Both the position numbers and the translations under genes were made by a program. Positions 1-10,312 of a stretch of 64,000 nt of DNA are shown piece after piece. The notes below the pieces were generated by a model that made no database searches, was not told the origin of the DNA, and saw nothing but the letters and a program-made list of their open reading frames with translations. How positions within the stretch are numbered: position 1 is the stretch's first letter; the number at the start of each line of letters is the position of its first letter. Source of the stretch: Pelodera strongyloides (lineage: Eukaryota; Nematoda; Chromadorea; Rhabditida; Rhabditidae); the NCBI GenBank assembly GCA_036852015.1, contig JAANDG010000109.1, positions 124,001-188,000 on the forward strand, given 5' to 3'.

Positions 1-65
1 AAAGTTTACGGTTTTATTCGGGATGCGTTTTCCGAATGGTTCTCACGCAAATTCATCGTTCGGGG

Positions 66-198
66 TGGACATTTTGGAAACGTTGAGAGCAAAAAATACA
101 GTATGAATTAGCATGGAAAGGTACAAATTAGCGTGGTTTGCATGCTACTGTATTTTTTGCTTTCTCCTAGCATTAGACCGTTTCCAAAATGTCCATCC
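66..198. repeat. Fold-back repeat, about 130 bp
   Basis: The outer arms GGACATTTTGGAAACG and CGTTTCCAAAATGTCC are exact inverted repeats. An inner pair, GCAAAAAATACAGTA and TACTGTATTTTTTGC, continues the stem. It has the structure of a small non-autonomous fold-back element; no coding capacity. Confidence 0.7.
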
Positions 199-687
199 AT
201 TTGCATAGGAACCTTTCGGAAAGCGCGTCTCGAACGCGCCCTTCTCTGTTCTTCTACTGCACGTTTCCCGCGAAACAAAAATAAATCCCGCGTTTCCCGC
301 TTGTTTGGGAGGAAACGCGGGATTACGATTACCGCTAAACTGCGAATGAGGAACATAGTTAGGCATTATTAGAGTGAAGGTAGTCATGCACGAGCTTATG
401 TCTTATGTGACTTTCTCCTGCCATTTCTTATTCAAAGCGGAACCGTCAACTATTGTCTTCATTTTGTACAGAATTTCGTGCAGAAAAAATTGCCATAAAA
501 CAGTTGGTCCGTGTTTTTCTCAACAAAAAAAAAATATGATCGTTTCAAGTCTTATTAAAAATTGATTGTGTGATAAAGCTTTTTCCATGCGTGCGGCATT
601 GTTTCTGATAAAGGCCGGCTTTTGAAACGTATGTCACATTGTGCTGTAAACAAATGATAAACTATTGGGAAACACGCAGTTGCTTGC

Positions 688-863
688 TTAAAGCGAAATA
701 CCGGCCCGTTTTTGAAACGCATCGTGGACAACTGCATTCTTATGTATTTATGCGAAGTGGGGTCTAATTGGGGTCTATTTTTTATGCTAAATTATGCTCA
801 TTTGCATAAATGAATCTTGGTGTACTCGATGCGCTTCAAAAACCGGCCGGTATTTCGCTTTAA
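688..863. mobile_element. MITE family A copy (TTAAAGCGAAATACC termini)
   Basis: This 176-bp copy starts TTAAAGCGAAATACCGG and ends CCGGTATTTCGCTTTAA. The termini are inverted repeats, the subterminal GTTTTTGAAACGCAT is mirrored by ATGCGCTTCAAAAAC, and the centre is AT-rich with no coding capacity. Both ends lie on TTAA, suggesting a TTAA target as used by piggyBac-type transposases; that assignment is inference. Confidence 0.85.
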
Positions 864-999
864 ACTAGGGAGTACATCGTCGCCAAGGCCGAAATTTACG
901 TATGAATATGATTTAGATAGCCAGGAGGGATCGCCCATGATTCCCAGGCGAGGGAACCATGGGCGATCCCTCCTGGCCCTAGCCCGAAGACGTCGAGCA

Positions 1000-1125
1000 A
1001 TTTGTCATCTGGAACTCGTCTCGCCTACTGTTCAGGACCTCTGCGGAACATGTCATGAGCAAACAATGAATATGTATTTTCACCCTTGAATAAAGGTAAG
1101 GTGCACGCTCTTGAAGCGTAAAAGA
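1000..1125 (+). repeat. SINE-like 3' region copy
   Basis: It contains GACCTCTGCGGAACATGTC, then a TTGAATAAAGG box and GTGCACGCTCTTGAAGCGTA. The same order recurs at 1290-1400 and 57580-57690, and in divergent form at 2555-2640 behind a tRNA-like promoter. It is a dispersed retroposon tail, not a gene. Confidence 0.65.
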
Positions 1126-1139
1126 ATTTTTGATTAAAA

Positions 1140-1291
1140 AGTTTTCTTTAATTCACTTGTACAGGAGATATTACTGTGAGAACCGTATTTTAACTCTACG
1201 AGTTCCATGTGGTCCATGTGGTATGAAATTTTGGGTTTCATGGTAATATTTCTGTAATTCCGGTGTTCCTTTACAAGCAAATTGAGGAAAA
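1140..1291. repeat. Fold-back element related to 19831-20265
   Basis: The left arm GTTTTCTTTAATTCACTTGT and the right arm ACAAGCAAATTGAGGAAAAC are imperfect inverted repeats. The same arms (CCTCAATTTACTTGCACA and its complement) bound the larger element at 19831-20265, so both belong to one family. Confidence 0.65.
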
Positions 1292-1400
1292 CCTACTGCT
1301 CAGGACCTCTGCGGAACATGTCATAAGCACACTTTGAAATTGAAATTTGAACTCCCTTGAATAAAGGTGCACGCTCTTGAGGCGTAAAATATTTATTTAT
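1290..1400 (+). repeat. SINE-like 3' region copy with TTAT tail
   Basis: Second copy of the GACCTCTGCGGAACATGTC unit. It is followed by CTTGAATAAAGGTGCACG and a (TTTAT/TTA)n tail ending near 1410, as expected for a retroposed 3' end. Confidence 0.65.
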
Positions 1401-1853
1401 TATTATTATTAAAAGCGTTGTCTCGTAACACCATGTTGAACACGACACCACAGAGACAAGACACTCGGACAGTCACACAAATGAAAAATGCAGGTGAATA
1501 ACTGATCGCTTCCCAATGTACATACATTTTCTTCGTACATTTTGCTGTCATATTTCTTTTCAGTCGTTGTCGACTTGTGCAACAAAAATTATTTAATAAA
1601 GGATGGAGGCGACGTTTTCTTATCAAAAAAAAAAATAGCTGAATGATTAATTTCACTGATGGATAGGCAGTTGAGCAATCTTATTTTTAATTTTTGGGTT
1701 AAAGTGGGTGTACAAGAACAGCCAACAGCCTACAAATACCGCTTTGACGGCATTTCGAAACCCTTTTATTTTTATTGTTATCGTCATCGTTTATAACTGC
1801 GCTTCATCGCAAATAGAACCCTAGCTGATAATTCGCTGAACTGGGCATCACCG

Positions 1854-2040
1854 TTAAAGCGGAAAACCGGCCGTTTTTTTTTATTGAAACGCATCGTGGA
1901 CAACGCATTCTTATATTTTTATGCGTAGTGAGGTCTAATTGGGTCCAATTTTTATGCGAAACTATGCTCATTTGCTTGTGACGAATAAGAATGTTGGTGT
2001 ACGCGACGCCTTTCAAAAACCGGCCAGTATTTCGCATTAA
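1854..2040. mobile_element. MITE family A copy
   Basis: Degenerate copy running from TTAAAGCGGAAAACCGGCCG to CGGCCAGTATTTCGCATTAA. Internal sequence matches the 688-863 copy (GGTCTAATTGGGTCCA and ATGCTCATTTGC). Confidence 0.8.
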
Positions 2041-2305
2041 TATCAATAAAAAGTACAAGTAAGTTGCTGATGGTTTTTATTGGTGAATGCATAGTATGAC
2101 AATTTTTTAGCGCTGATTCAGAATCTGTCGAGAATCGGCCGAGGAAAAACGCCTGTAAGTTCAATACTTGAGTCTCCGATCATATATTTATGGCTGAATG
2201 GCTAATGAGATGATACCGATACGGGTTCGGGCTCAGGTCGTAGAGGCGTCATTTTTTGGAGTTTAGGCTGTTCACATCCACATCCGCACCAAAATGAATG
2301 AAAAA

Positions 2306-2345
<40 letters not shown>
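2306..2345 (+). repeat. Homopolymer run of 40 G
   Basis: Forty consecutive G residues lie directly upstream of the tRNA-like SINE. Such runs form G-quadruplexes and are prone to length errors in sequencing, so the true length is uncertain. Confidence 0.95.
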
Positions 2346-2346
<1 letters not shown>

Positions 2347-2394
2347 GTAACTGGGATGATTTACAGAAACTGGTGCATGAGCATGCCCGTGAAA

Positions 2395-2640
2395 AAGTCA
2401 GCCATGAGGTCGGTTGGTCCAATGTCTATAGCGTCTCTAACGCGCTGGAACCTGGTTCGAGTCCGGCCCGTGATAATTTTGAATCCGCCCCTCGACTAGC
2501 GACTCGTAGGTTATGAATCCTGGCCAGTGCCCGAAGTTGCCGAACGCAATTTGGCACAATCTGGAACTCGCTGCCTACGGCTCGCTTAGGATCTCCGCGG
2601 AACGAGTGACAAGCCCATTGTATTGAACATTCCAAGAATA
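2395..2640 (+). mobile_element. tRNA-derived SINE, divergent copy
   Basis: A perfect B box (GGTTCGAGTCC, 2454-2464) lies about 40 nt after an A-box-like GGTTGGTCCAATG (2413-2425), the spacing of a pol III internal promoter. The downstream body (ATCTGGAACTCG and the TCTCCGCGGAACGAG region) is homologous to the dispersed tails at 1000-1125 and 1290-1400. No functional tRNA fold is claimed. Confidence 0.5.
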
Positions 2641-2988
2641 CATGGTACTCGTCTTTGACACTACAAAATAGTTATCCTATGAGGCCGCGACTGCGACGAC
2701 GAGCTTCAGGAGGCAGGCACCGGTTTGATTACAAAAGCCACTTTAGCAAGGAGCTCCGAGCTATTGATTTCTAAAGCTTGAGCCCGAGAGATTCCGAATC
2801 AGCGGTAAAAAACTTGTACCAATTTCTTTGAATTTACAGAAACACAGTGACGGGCAATTTATCTCGACATATTCTAAACCAGCGCTAAAGGCTAAAGCCA
2901 TCTGAAAATATATTTATACAGAAAAATCGTATGCGTCTCACCGTATTTTTATTATCACTCTATAATGAATAATGAATGTGTTTTTTAG

Positions 2989-5900
2989 TTATGCAAAGAT
3001 CTTCTGACCACAGAGGACAATTTGCTGAAGGACTGGATGTTCTCGAGGTGAATATTATTTACATATAAGCGATCTCGCGACCTACGTTAGCACATACTAC
3101 TGTATGTTCAGGGGAACAAGACAAAGTTAATTATCTAAACGAGTATTTCTCACCTTAAATTGTGCCTGTTTTTTTTGTTTCTTTATTTTCTATAAGAGAT
3201 AATAAAAATTTGGAATACAAAAAGTAGTGTTGTATTTCAATACACACGAAGATATTAGGTGATAAAGTGGTGGATCGATCGGCCCGAAATGAAAAAGTGT
3301 AATTGCCCTGCCTTGTTTGTATGGGACAATTAATACTTTTTCATTTCGGGCCGATCGATCCACCACTTTATCACCTAATATCTTCGTGAGTATTGAAATA
3401 TAACACTACTTTTTGTATTCCGAATTTTTATTATCCCTTATAGAAAATAAAGAAACAGAAAAAACAGACACGATTTAAGGTGAGCCAAGTTCATCTCAAA
3501 TCACCTCTCTTTTTATTGTTTTTATTAATAATAACACAAGTATCATTCACAATGAAAAGCAAATCAATCACAGAACAATAGGCCTCGCAGAAGAAGCTTC
3601 CCTTATTGGAATCTGGGTGATCGGAAGCTAAAATCTAAACGCAAAAACTTGTACCGTACAGAGATCGCGCGGGCTAATGGCAATTAGCCAATGAACACAC
3701 TACGCTCCGCAGGACATTTTACACGGTGAATTATCATTTAATGGCTTGGCCGAGTGCAGTTTGTAACTTGGCTAATTGCCATTAGCCCGCGCGATCTGTG
3801 TACGGTCTTAGTTTTTGTGTTTAGATTTTGGCTTCCGATCACCTAGCTTCCAATAAAGGAAGCTTCTTCTGCGAGGCATATGGTTCTGTGATTGATTTAA
3901 TTTTCATTGTGAATGATATTTGTGCTATTATTAATAAAAACAATAAAAATAGAGGTGATTTGAGATGAACCTATCCCTTTAATGCATCTAACGCTAAACC
4001 GGTGGTAGAAAGGTTCAGTCATTTTTTTCAGCTTGAAGTTGGGCGATTGGACAAGCTTCTCACGAAATGGGCTTCCAACCGTGAATTAATCGTGCTACAA
4101 CTCAGGAACATGGCTAATAAGGTAAGAAATGACGGAATATAGTAACCTTGAAGTTAACATACCAAGCGTATTTTCTTGCAATATATCTTAAAGGAGGAGG
4201 CTCACGAGATCTAAGTGTACGATTTCTTTCTTCCTATCGATAGATGATGGTATTTGATTCAAATAAACATGTCTTATGAAGCAAAAGCTTTTAATTAGAA
4301 AGCATAAATCAACATAATGCTTGTGATTTTATCAAAATTCTTGACCGTAGCCTTTGTGTCCCGAGGGTATATGGCTCTTATTGTATGTCTCCCGCGGGTA
4401 TCAAACTTTAGTTGCACCCTTATTTTCTTATTTTGAGACCACCAGATACCCTCGGGACACGCACAATTACAAAGGCTATGGTAAGGAATTTTGATAGAAT
4501 TCTAAGCATTATATTGATTTACTCCTTCTAATTAAAAGCTTTTGCTTCCTAAGGCATGTTTATTGGACGCAAATACCATCGTCTATCGATAAGAAGAAAG
4601 AAATCGTACACTTAGATCTCGTGAGCCTCCTCCTTTAATATCCTACTGCAAGCGGGAAGCTTGGACTGCAGTCTGCCAAGTATCGTTACTTGGTCGTGCC
4701 AGTCAGCACAGATTAAATCTTGTAGCGGCCGGTTTTTGAAACCTAAGGTGGCAGCTGCATCCCCATATTGCCCATATTACGTTTCAAAAACCGGTCGTTG
4801 TACGGCTTTACCTATTGTTTCCGACTTTTCGACTTGCTTCCGACAAGTTTCCCAGTATTCTCCGACAACATTAGCCCGTATTCTCGGGTCGACGGAAACG
4901 TTCCGTTTGGGAAATCTTTTGTATGCAATTTTTTCGACTATCTAGACTAGCTGGAGGAAAAAATTGCATACGAATGAGCTCCCAAACGGAACATTTCCGT
5001 CGACCCGAGAATACGGGCTATTGTCGGGCCGAGTTTGGAAAATTTGGTGAGGGAATCATGGACGATCAGACTAGAACATTACTTGAGTACGTAGAACATT
5101 CTGCTTTCCCAGTGTTTATAAGTTAAAGCGAACTACCAGCCGGTTTTTGAAACGCATCTCAAATATCAGCATTTGTATGTACTTATGCTAAAAGGGGTCT
5201 ACTGGGGTCTATTTTTTATTCAAATCTACGACAATTTGCATATGAAGCATAGGAAAGCAGGGCGTACTCGATGCGTTTCAAAAACCGACCGGTATTTCGC
5301 TTTAACCATGAAACTAAATCGCCACCATTTAAGTTGGACGAAGTGCAGCACAGTTGCAATATCTCAACAACGGTTGGGAGTTCAGTAGGAATTGTAAGCG
5401 GCATAGTTACCATAATAGGAATCGCCGCGTTTCCTCCGGCTGCAATTGGGGGTGAGTTCACTAAGAGTTTAGAATTGCGTTTTCACTTCAATACAGGTAA
5501 TCCAATGGTACCAAACAAAACAAGCAACATTAGGTTGAAAGTTCCGAAACATAATTGAAAAGTGTGCGGGTAGTTCCGTCGGATGTGCAATTGCTTTACT
5601 CAACAACACAGAGCTTAGAAGTGGTCTTTCGGATCTTGTACCTGCAGGTTGTCCTTTGCTGAAGCTTTTTAAATAAGTATGCTAATTGATAATAGCGCTA
5701 CCAAGAAGAAGAAAAAAACAGAATCGATTTGAATGTCGTGGAATATGAAAATTGATGCCGCATTAGGGCGGAGGCGGATTCGAGTTGGGCAAAATGTGCA
5801 AATTTCGTGAAATAATCAGGGCGAGAGATTGTTGACAAATAAGAGGGCCAAGGAAAGAAAATTTCCAAGACTCTGCGTCTCTCATGAATATTTCACAGCG

Positions 5901-8065
5901 CGCTAACACTGGCTAACAGTGCACTCGAACTGATTATTTCGCGAAATTTGCGCCTTTTGCCCAACTCGAATGCGCTCCTGCCTCTAGCAGAGTTTCCCCC
6001 TTGTTTGCTCAGGTCTCATCTTTGGAGTAGCTGCGGCTGCATCGAATACAACGACGGGCATTGTGAACGTGGTGATTATAAAGGTAAGTTTTACGCAGAA
6101 ATCTGCTGCCGTATTCACCAACACGCAGGGAGCCCTCCCTGGCCTCCCTGGGGGGCCAGAGAGTGCGTAGAGAGTGCGAGAGCTGAAGAGATTCAGAGCG
6201 CTCGTGAGCCTAGGGAGGGCTCCCTGTGTGTTGGTGAATATTGCATCTGGAATTCACATTTCCCACTTGCTCTCTATACTGCCTATGTATATTGATCCGT
6301 CTTCATCTACATTTTTAATGGACTGCAAAGGGCAACTACGTTCCTTTTCCTATAGTTTGGGTATCATCCGACCACGCTTTTTTTCGCTTTCCGCCCAAAT
6401 TTTCACAATGTATTTCTAGAAGAAATGGAAAGAAGTTGAAGCTTTGTTCGCAAAAGACGAGATTTTCCTCAAGGACGTGTTAGATCAAATCGAGAAGGTG
6501 CAGCAAATAGCCGAAGTCAGCGATTTGGTATGGTTCTCCTTGTCAGTTTTCTTGTTCGGTATACGGTGACGGTGACGTTGTTGTGTGTAAACGTTTTTTT
6601 TAAAGCAAAATGAAGGCCGGTTTTTGAAAGACATCGAGTTGACCAGCATTATTATGCTGCTTATGCAAAGGAACATAGCTTAGAATGCAAAATCGAGCTA
6701 AATTCGAGCAAATTAGCATAACTACGTAGAAATTCAGTTGTCCAGGATGAGTTTCAAAAAGCCTGCCGGCATTTCGCTTTAACTGGTGCACTTTTCTAGA
6801 GTCTCACGGACACATCTGTCCTCCAACTCTGCTCGTCCGTTGGCGCGGCCGGAGCTAAAGTTGCCGGTGTCGGTGCGCGACTTCTGCTAAGAGAAGCCGT
6901 GGGTCTTTCTGTTTTTTTTCGGTCTTTCCGTGGGCCATTCCTTGTACCTGCACCACTGTGTCGTTCCCCGGTTAAAGTGCTCTGTGGCTGTATATGTAAA
7001 AGTGCATTCAGAGACACCAAATTGTGTGATTTAAAGGATATCCATCGGGTAAGGGACACAGAGAATCGTTGCTTTTATTATTTGTTAAATGTTCTGCGGA
7101 ATATGGTTCATATCATTCCTATGCCAAATCATACGGTCTACTATTCTTAATTACTATTCTTAATTAATTATTAATATACGGTCTTTTTTAATTTCAGCTA
7201 GCTGAGTGCTATTTATACATGCAAGCAGAATATAGAAAAAAAAATGTTGGCTGATACGATGTGTACCAAATACGACTTTCAGGCGGTTCTTGCGCCTAAC
7301 ATCGCTAGAGGACTCGCGCACGCCGCCGCTGGCCTAGGTATTGGCCTAGATGCTATTACTTTAATATTCACGGCCAGGGACATGGCCACTGGATCTCGAA
7401 GCGATTTTGCCTTTAAACTACGCGAGGTAGGTCACCGGTTATTTTGGTAGAACACTGCATTTACAATTATACACATCGTGGACCACACGTGATATGAAAC
7501 GATTCAAAAACATAAACACATATAACAGGTCGAGTGCGGCAAAAACCTGACCCTTAAAGCGAACTACCGGCCGGTTTTTGAAACGCAACGTGGACAACTG
7601 AATTCTTACCTATTTATGTTAATTTGCTCGAATTTAACTCCATTTTTTTTATTCTAATTTATGTTCCTTTGCATAAGCTGCATGAGAATGCCGTGTACTC
7701 GATGTGTTTCAAAAACTGGCCGGTATTCGTTGGCGCGGACAGGCCCACGAGAATAAACTTGTCCTCATTTTTATAGTGCCGAAAGTCTGGAATTTCCGTA
7801 TTTCATAGCACGTTGAAAAGATATATTTCCCGATAAACCGTCGACCAGGTACCGTAGTCCGACGTGGAAAACAAAGTGTATCAAAAGTTTGTTGCCGGTA
7901 GATACCGGAAAGGCACCAAATTTATAGAGGATACATAGGATATTAGTATCATATTGAAAAATCCCGAACTTGATACAAAACTTTTTTTTCCTCTTTTAGC
8001 TTGCGAACCAAGCTGAAGCAGGAAAACGAGAAGTGCTGATAAATGTCGTGATTCGACGTCTATGA
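2989..8065 (+). CDS. Apolipoprotein-L-like protein A (spliced; 5' end not found)
   Basis: Exons read: 2989-3047 (uncertain), 4032-4121, 5334-5451, 6013-6083, 6420-6527, 6800-6898, 7283-7426 and 8000-8065 (TGA). Every one from 4032 on is phase-compatible with its neighbour. Exons 5334-5451 and 6013-6083 encode a Gly/Ala/Ile-rich membrane segment (VGSSVGIVSGIVTIIGIAAF ... GIVNVV). This resembles the ApoL hydrophobic hairpin that inserts in membranes. The 6420 exon is amphipathic helix. The 6800 and 7283 exons carry further Gly/Ala-rich helices (GAAGAKVAGVGARLLL; HAAAGLGIGLDAITLIFTA). ApoL proteins are lipid-binding or membrane-conductance proteins, colicin-like in the vertebrate examples; function here is inference from that family. 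The junction 3047/4032 does not keep phase, so a small exon is missing or 2989-3047 is not coding. The partner gene is 11219-17413. Confidence 0.75.
3149..3484. repeat. Near-perfect 336-bp palindrome in ApoL-A intron
   Basis: Arms of about 155 nt (3149-3311 and 3325-3484) match with few differences; for example GGTGATAAAGTGGTGGATCG is mirrored by CGATCCACCACTTTATCACC. The loop is about 13 nt. In RNA it would form a long double strand. It directly abuts the next palindrome. Confidence 0.9.
3490..3983. repeat. Second giant fold-back, TTAAAGGGATAGGTTCA type
   Basis: Arms of about 205 nt (3490-3695 and 3770-3970) form a long stem; for example GCCTCGCAGAAGAAGCTTCC is mirrored by GGAAGCTTCTTCTGCGAGGC. 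The right end reads GAACCTATCCCTTTAA, the reverse of the TTAAAGGGATAGGTTCA terminus of the element at 14304. The left terminus appears cut by the adjoining 3149-3484 palindrome. Confidence 0.85.
4188..4638. mobile_element. TTAA-bounded fold-back element, 451 bp
   Basis: It starts TTAAAGGAGGAGGCTCACGA and ends TCGTGAGCCTCCTCCTTTAA, a perfect terminal inverted repeat. Pairing continues through both arms (ACTTAGATCTCGTGAG and complement; AAAGCTTTTAATTAG and complement). It lies in the ApoL-A intron after exon 4032-4121 and has no coding capacity. Confidence 0.88.
4726..5028. repeat. Rearranged MITE A fragment plus hairpin
   Basis: GCGGCCGGTTTTTGAAAC (about 4728) and its mirror GTTTCAAAAACCGGTCG (about 4783) are MITE A ends brought close together by loss of the middle. 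A separate stem follows: AGCCCGTATTCTCGGGTCGA at 4873 pairs with TCGACCCGAGAATACGGGCT ending at 5019, and GCAATTTTTTC with GAAAAAATTGC. Confidence 0.75.
5123..5305. mobile_element. MITE family A copy ending 28 nt before an ApoL exon
   Basis: It runs from TTAAAGCGAACTACCAGCCG to GACCGGTATTTCGCTTTAA. Its 3' end is 28 nt upstream of the acceptor for exon 5334-5451, so the branch point or pyrimidine tract of this intron probably overlaps the element. Confidence 0.88.
5767..5995. repeat. Fold-back repeat in ApoL-A intron
   Basis: GATTCGAGTTGGGCAAAA (left) pairs with TTTTGCCCAACTCGAATG (right), and GCAAATTTCGTGAAATAATC with GATTATTTCGCGAAATTTGC. The copy lies between exons 5334-5451 and 6013-6083. 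Confidence 0.8.
6108..6243. mobile_element. Fold-back family D copy (GCCGTATTCACCAACAC)
   Basis: GCCGTATTCACCAACACGCA opens the element and TGTGTGTTGGTGAATATTGC closes it, with GGGAGCCCTCCCT and AGGGAGGGCTCCCT inside. It lies just after ApoL-A exon 6013-6083. Relatives: 37261, 44757, 47396 and 50785. Confidence 0.8.
6600..6782. mobile_element. MITE family A copy ending 17 nt before an ApoL exon
   Basis: Divergent copy from TTAAAGCAAAATGAAGGCCG to GCCGGCATTTCGCTTTAA. Only 17 nt (CTGGTGCACTTTTCTAG) separate it from exon 6800-6898, so the branch region must lie in or at the edge of the element. Confidence 0.85.
7554..7729. mobile_element. MITE family A copy, 3' end truncated
   Basis: It starts TTAAAGCGAACTACCGGCCG and matches the family to ACTGGCCGGTATTCG, where the terminal CTTTAA is lost. 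It lies in the last ApoL-A intron. Confidence 0.8.
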
Positions 8066-8690
8066 TTGTTCATGAGTTCTTCTGCTTGCTTCTGCGGGCG
8101 AACATACGTCGTACGGGCGAATATTAAGGCTCCTTTTTGATGGATGAATCCAAGTTTATTTGTTTCTGTCTTGTGAAAATCGGTCTGCAAGCGGCAACGT
8201 TACGGCGTGCAAGCCGCGTGGAAAAAAATTTGCACGTCGTTGGGTTCTGGCGTGCAAGTTGCCCGCCGTAACGTTGCCGCCTGCACGCCGTGAAGAACAA
8301 AGGTTGCCGCTTGCTCGCCGTACTCACGCCATTTCGCCTCGGGATTTTTGCGTGCAAGCGGCGTGATAACGACGGTCAAGTTGCACGCCATTTCCATTTC
8401 GCCAGCATTTTTGCACGCCACCTTTCGTCAGTGTACTATTGCACAATCGAATTGCTTTGTATTATTCGCTTTTATGGTCTCTGATGCCATTTATCCGCTT
8501 TCATTTTTTAGTGCAAACTTCTTCGATTGTACATATATTTGTATCATTTTATATCTGTTTTTTTATTTGTTTTTTTGTAGACCATCTTATACAGTGTGGT
8601 GAATAGTCATCGTGACGCCGTATAATGTACCGCTGTGCATGTTGCGAATATACGTGTAATGTGTTTACTAACCCAAATAAAGAATTGTAC
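8066..8690 (+). other. ApoL-A 3' UTR with short-repeat cluster and poly(A) signal
   Basis: After the TGA there is a cluster (8185-8425) of GGCGTGCAAG / TTGCACGCC units in both orientations, plus the inverted pair GCGGCAACGTTACGG (about 8189) and CCGTAACGTTGCCGC (about 8267). AATAAA occurs at 8676-8681, followed by a GTACATGCATC stretch. The sequence around the signal resembles that at 19225-19260 downstream of ApoL-B, which supports a shared ancestral 3' end. Confidence 0.6.
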
Positions 8691-8827
8691 ATGCATCATG
8701 TTCGGGTTCGCTGCTGTTTAACATACCATAACATGATATAACATTTATTACAAACATAAAATGCCGTACAAGGTTTGTCCAGGAAATCCAAAACGTGAAA
8801 TATAAAACGAGAAAATGCAATCCTAAT

Positions 8828-9494
8828 TTAAAGCGAAATACCGGTTGGTTTTTGAAACGCATCGTGGACATTTCTCAAGTATTTATTGTTGAGACTAGCG
8901 CTCAGCTCTTGTGAAACGCATGCCTATATGATATGTGGATTATGCAGTACGAGTTAGAATGGGCTGGATGTCGGATAGAATAACTGGGATACTTATATGA
9001 GTGGCACATAATACGTTCGAGGAACGATATGTAGCCGAGTGAGGACGACTACCGCTGTGCTGATGGAACGAGGGGTGGTGCGCGAGCTGCTGGACCATCG
9101 ACATCTACAGAAGAAAGAAGCATGGCGTGGTCAAGGAACCTCAGGCCTACTGGAAGGCCGAATGAGAGTACAGGAAGAAGAAGCCCCCTCCTGCGCTTAG
9201 AAGAGGATACGACCCGCTACTCATCTTTTCCCTCCTAATAAAGATGGGCTTCGGCCACTCGGCATGCGTTCTTATTACGTGTACTAATTATTTTCCAGTT
9301 TATGTCATTGCCGTGGACGTGGCTTCGAGCTGGACCTTGGCTCGTTTTGTGAGAGCCTGGCAAGCACTTACATTTATGCTCAGTTACTCGAATTTCGCTC
9401 GATTTTTATTCTAATTCATGTACATTTGCACAAGCTGCATAAGAATGATGGTGTACTCGATGCGTTTCAGAAACCGGTCGGTATTATGCTTTAA
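8828..9494. mobile_element. MITE A copy interrupted by a ~490-bp insertion
   Basis: The 5' piece (8828-8870) runs from TTAAAGCGAAATACCGGTTG to GCATCGTGGACA. The 3' piece (9366-9494) resumes at TTACATTTATGCTCAG and ends GGTATTATGCTTTAA. The insert between them carries a CCTAATAAAG poly(A)-like signal, has no long open frame and was not recognised. It could be a solo LTR or another short retroposon, but no clear target duplication could be fixed by eye. Confidence 0.6.
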
Positions 9495-9942
9495 GGCCTA
9501 GCTTCGAAGCCGTCGGCAAGAGGACATTGTGAACGACAGTGGAGAATTATCTGAGGTACACCCGTTTCGGAATACACGGGCATACTCTCCATCCTGACGG
9601 CCAAGAAAAATTACAAGCAAAATGTGGGTCATCGCATGATCCTTGTTTTGTTTTTTTGTTTGTATGTTACTACATGTTACTGTTTACAATTCACACTTGT
9701 TCAGTAGGTCATGCCATATTACATCCACCCAAACCCAGTAAAAAAAGTGGATTTTATGCAGAACCCTTTCGTTCATTGTTTTGCAAGTCCTTTGTTATTT
9801 ATCTGCTGTTGCTGGGATAAAAGTTCGGTCACCTGGTATTGTGACGAGTTTGGTTTTTTGTAGTGTTATCTAATAAAAAGTGAACGGCTTAGACGCTATT
9901 TTATTGACGTGTAAAAGTTGCGCAAGCTTAAGCCTAAGCCCT

Positions 9943-10230
9943 AATGGGGTCTCGGTGTATGGCAAAAATTGCTTCCAAGTATGGCTTTAATTACCGTAGA
10001 TTGGCACTACCCGAGGACAACTACAGACCGCCAATAAATGGTCTCGCGGCATTTAGCCACAGGACTATTTTTTTCGAGCGTGCATAAACTGTGCATTTTC
10101 GCCTCGTCTAGTATTTATTATCAAGGGTGCATTTTCTAACTTTCAAAGGTGTATGCAAAATCGTGCACGAGATGCACATTTGATACTTGGAAGCAAAATG
10201 CGCTGTTTTTGCCATACATCGAGACCCCAT
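9943..10230. repeat. Fold-back repeat, about 290 bp
   Basis: ATGGGGTCTCGGTGTATGGC at the left is mirrored by GCCATACATCGAGACCCCAT at the right, and TTGCTTCCAAGTAT by ATACTTGGAAGCAA. The centre is unpaired. Confidence 0.8.
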
Positions 10231-10255
10231 AAATATTTTTCAATGATAGTCTCTA

Positions 10256-10312
<57 letters not shown>
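10256..10312 (+). repeat. (TTG)n microsatellite
   Basis: Nineteen or so uninterrupted TTG units. The poly-leucine open frame across it is an artefact of this repeat. Confidence 0.95.

Larger units (their letters stand above)
1..2988. other. Repeat-rich 5' flank or intron with no recognisable coding exon
   Basis: No exon of the downstream ApoL-like gene could be found here, although its relative at 11219 starts with a myristoylation-type first exon. The stretch holds several repeats annotated separately: a fold-back at 66-198, two TTAAAGCG elements, copies of a SINE 3' region, a 40-nt G run and a tRNA-like SINE. A short perfect hairpin also lies at about 921-976, built on GGGATCGCCCATG and its complement, and another at 285-325 (CCCGCGTTTCC / GGAAACGCGGG). 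The small open frames across it are low-complexity or repeat-derived. Confidence 0.6.

Noticed and set aside
2298..2516. Open frame with a poly-glycine start
   Set aside because: Translation of the 40-G run joined to a tRNA-like SINE.
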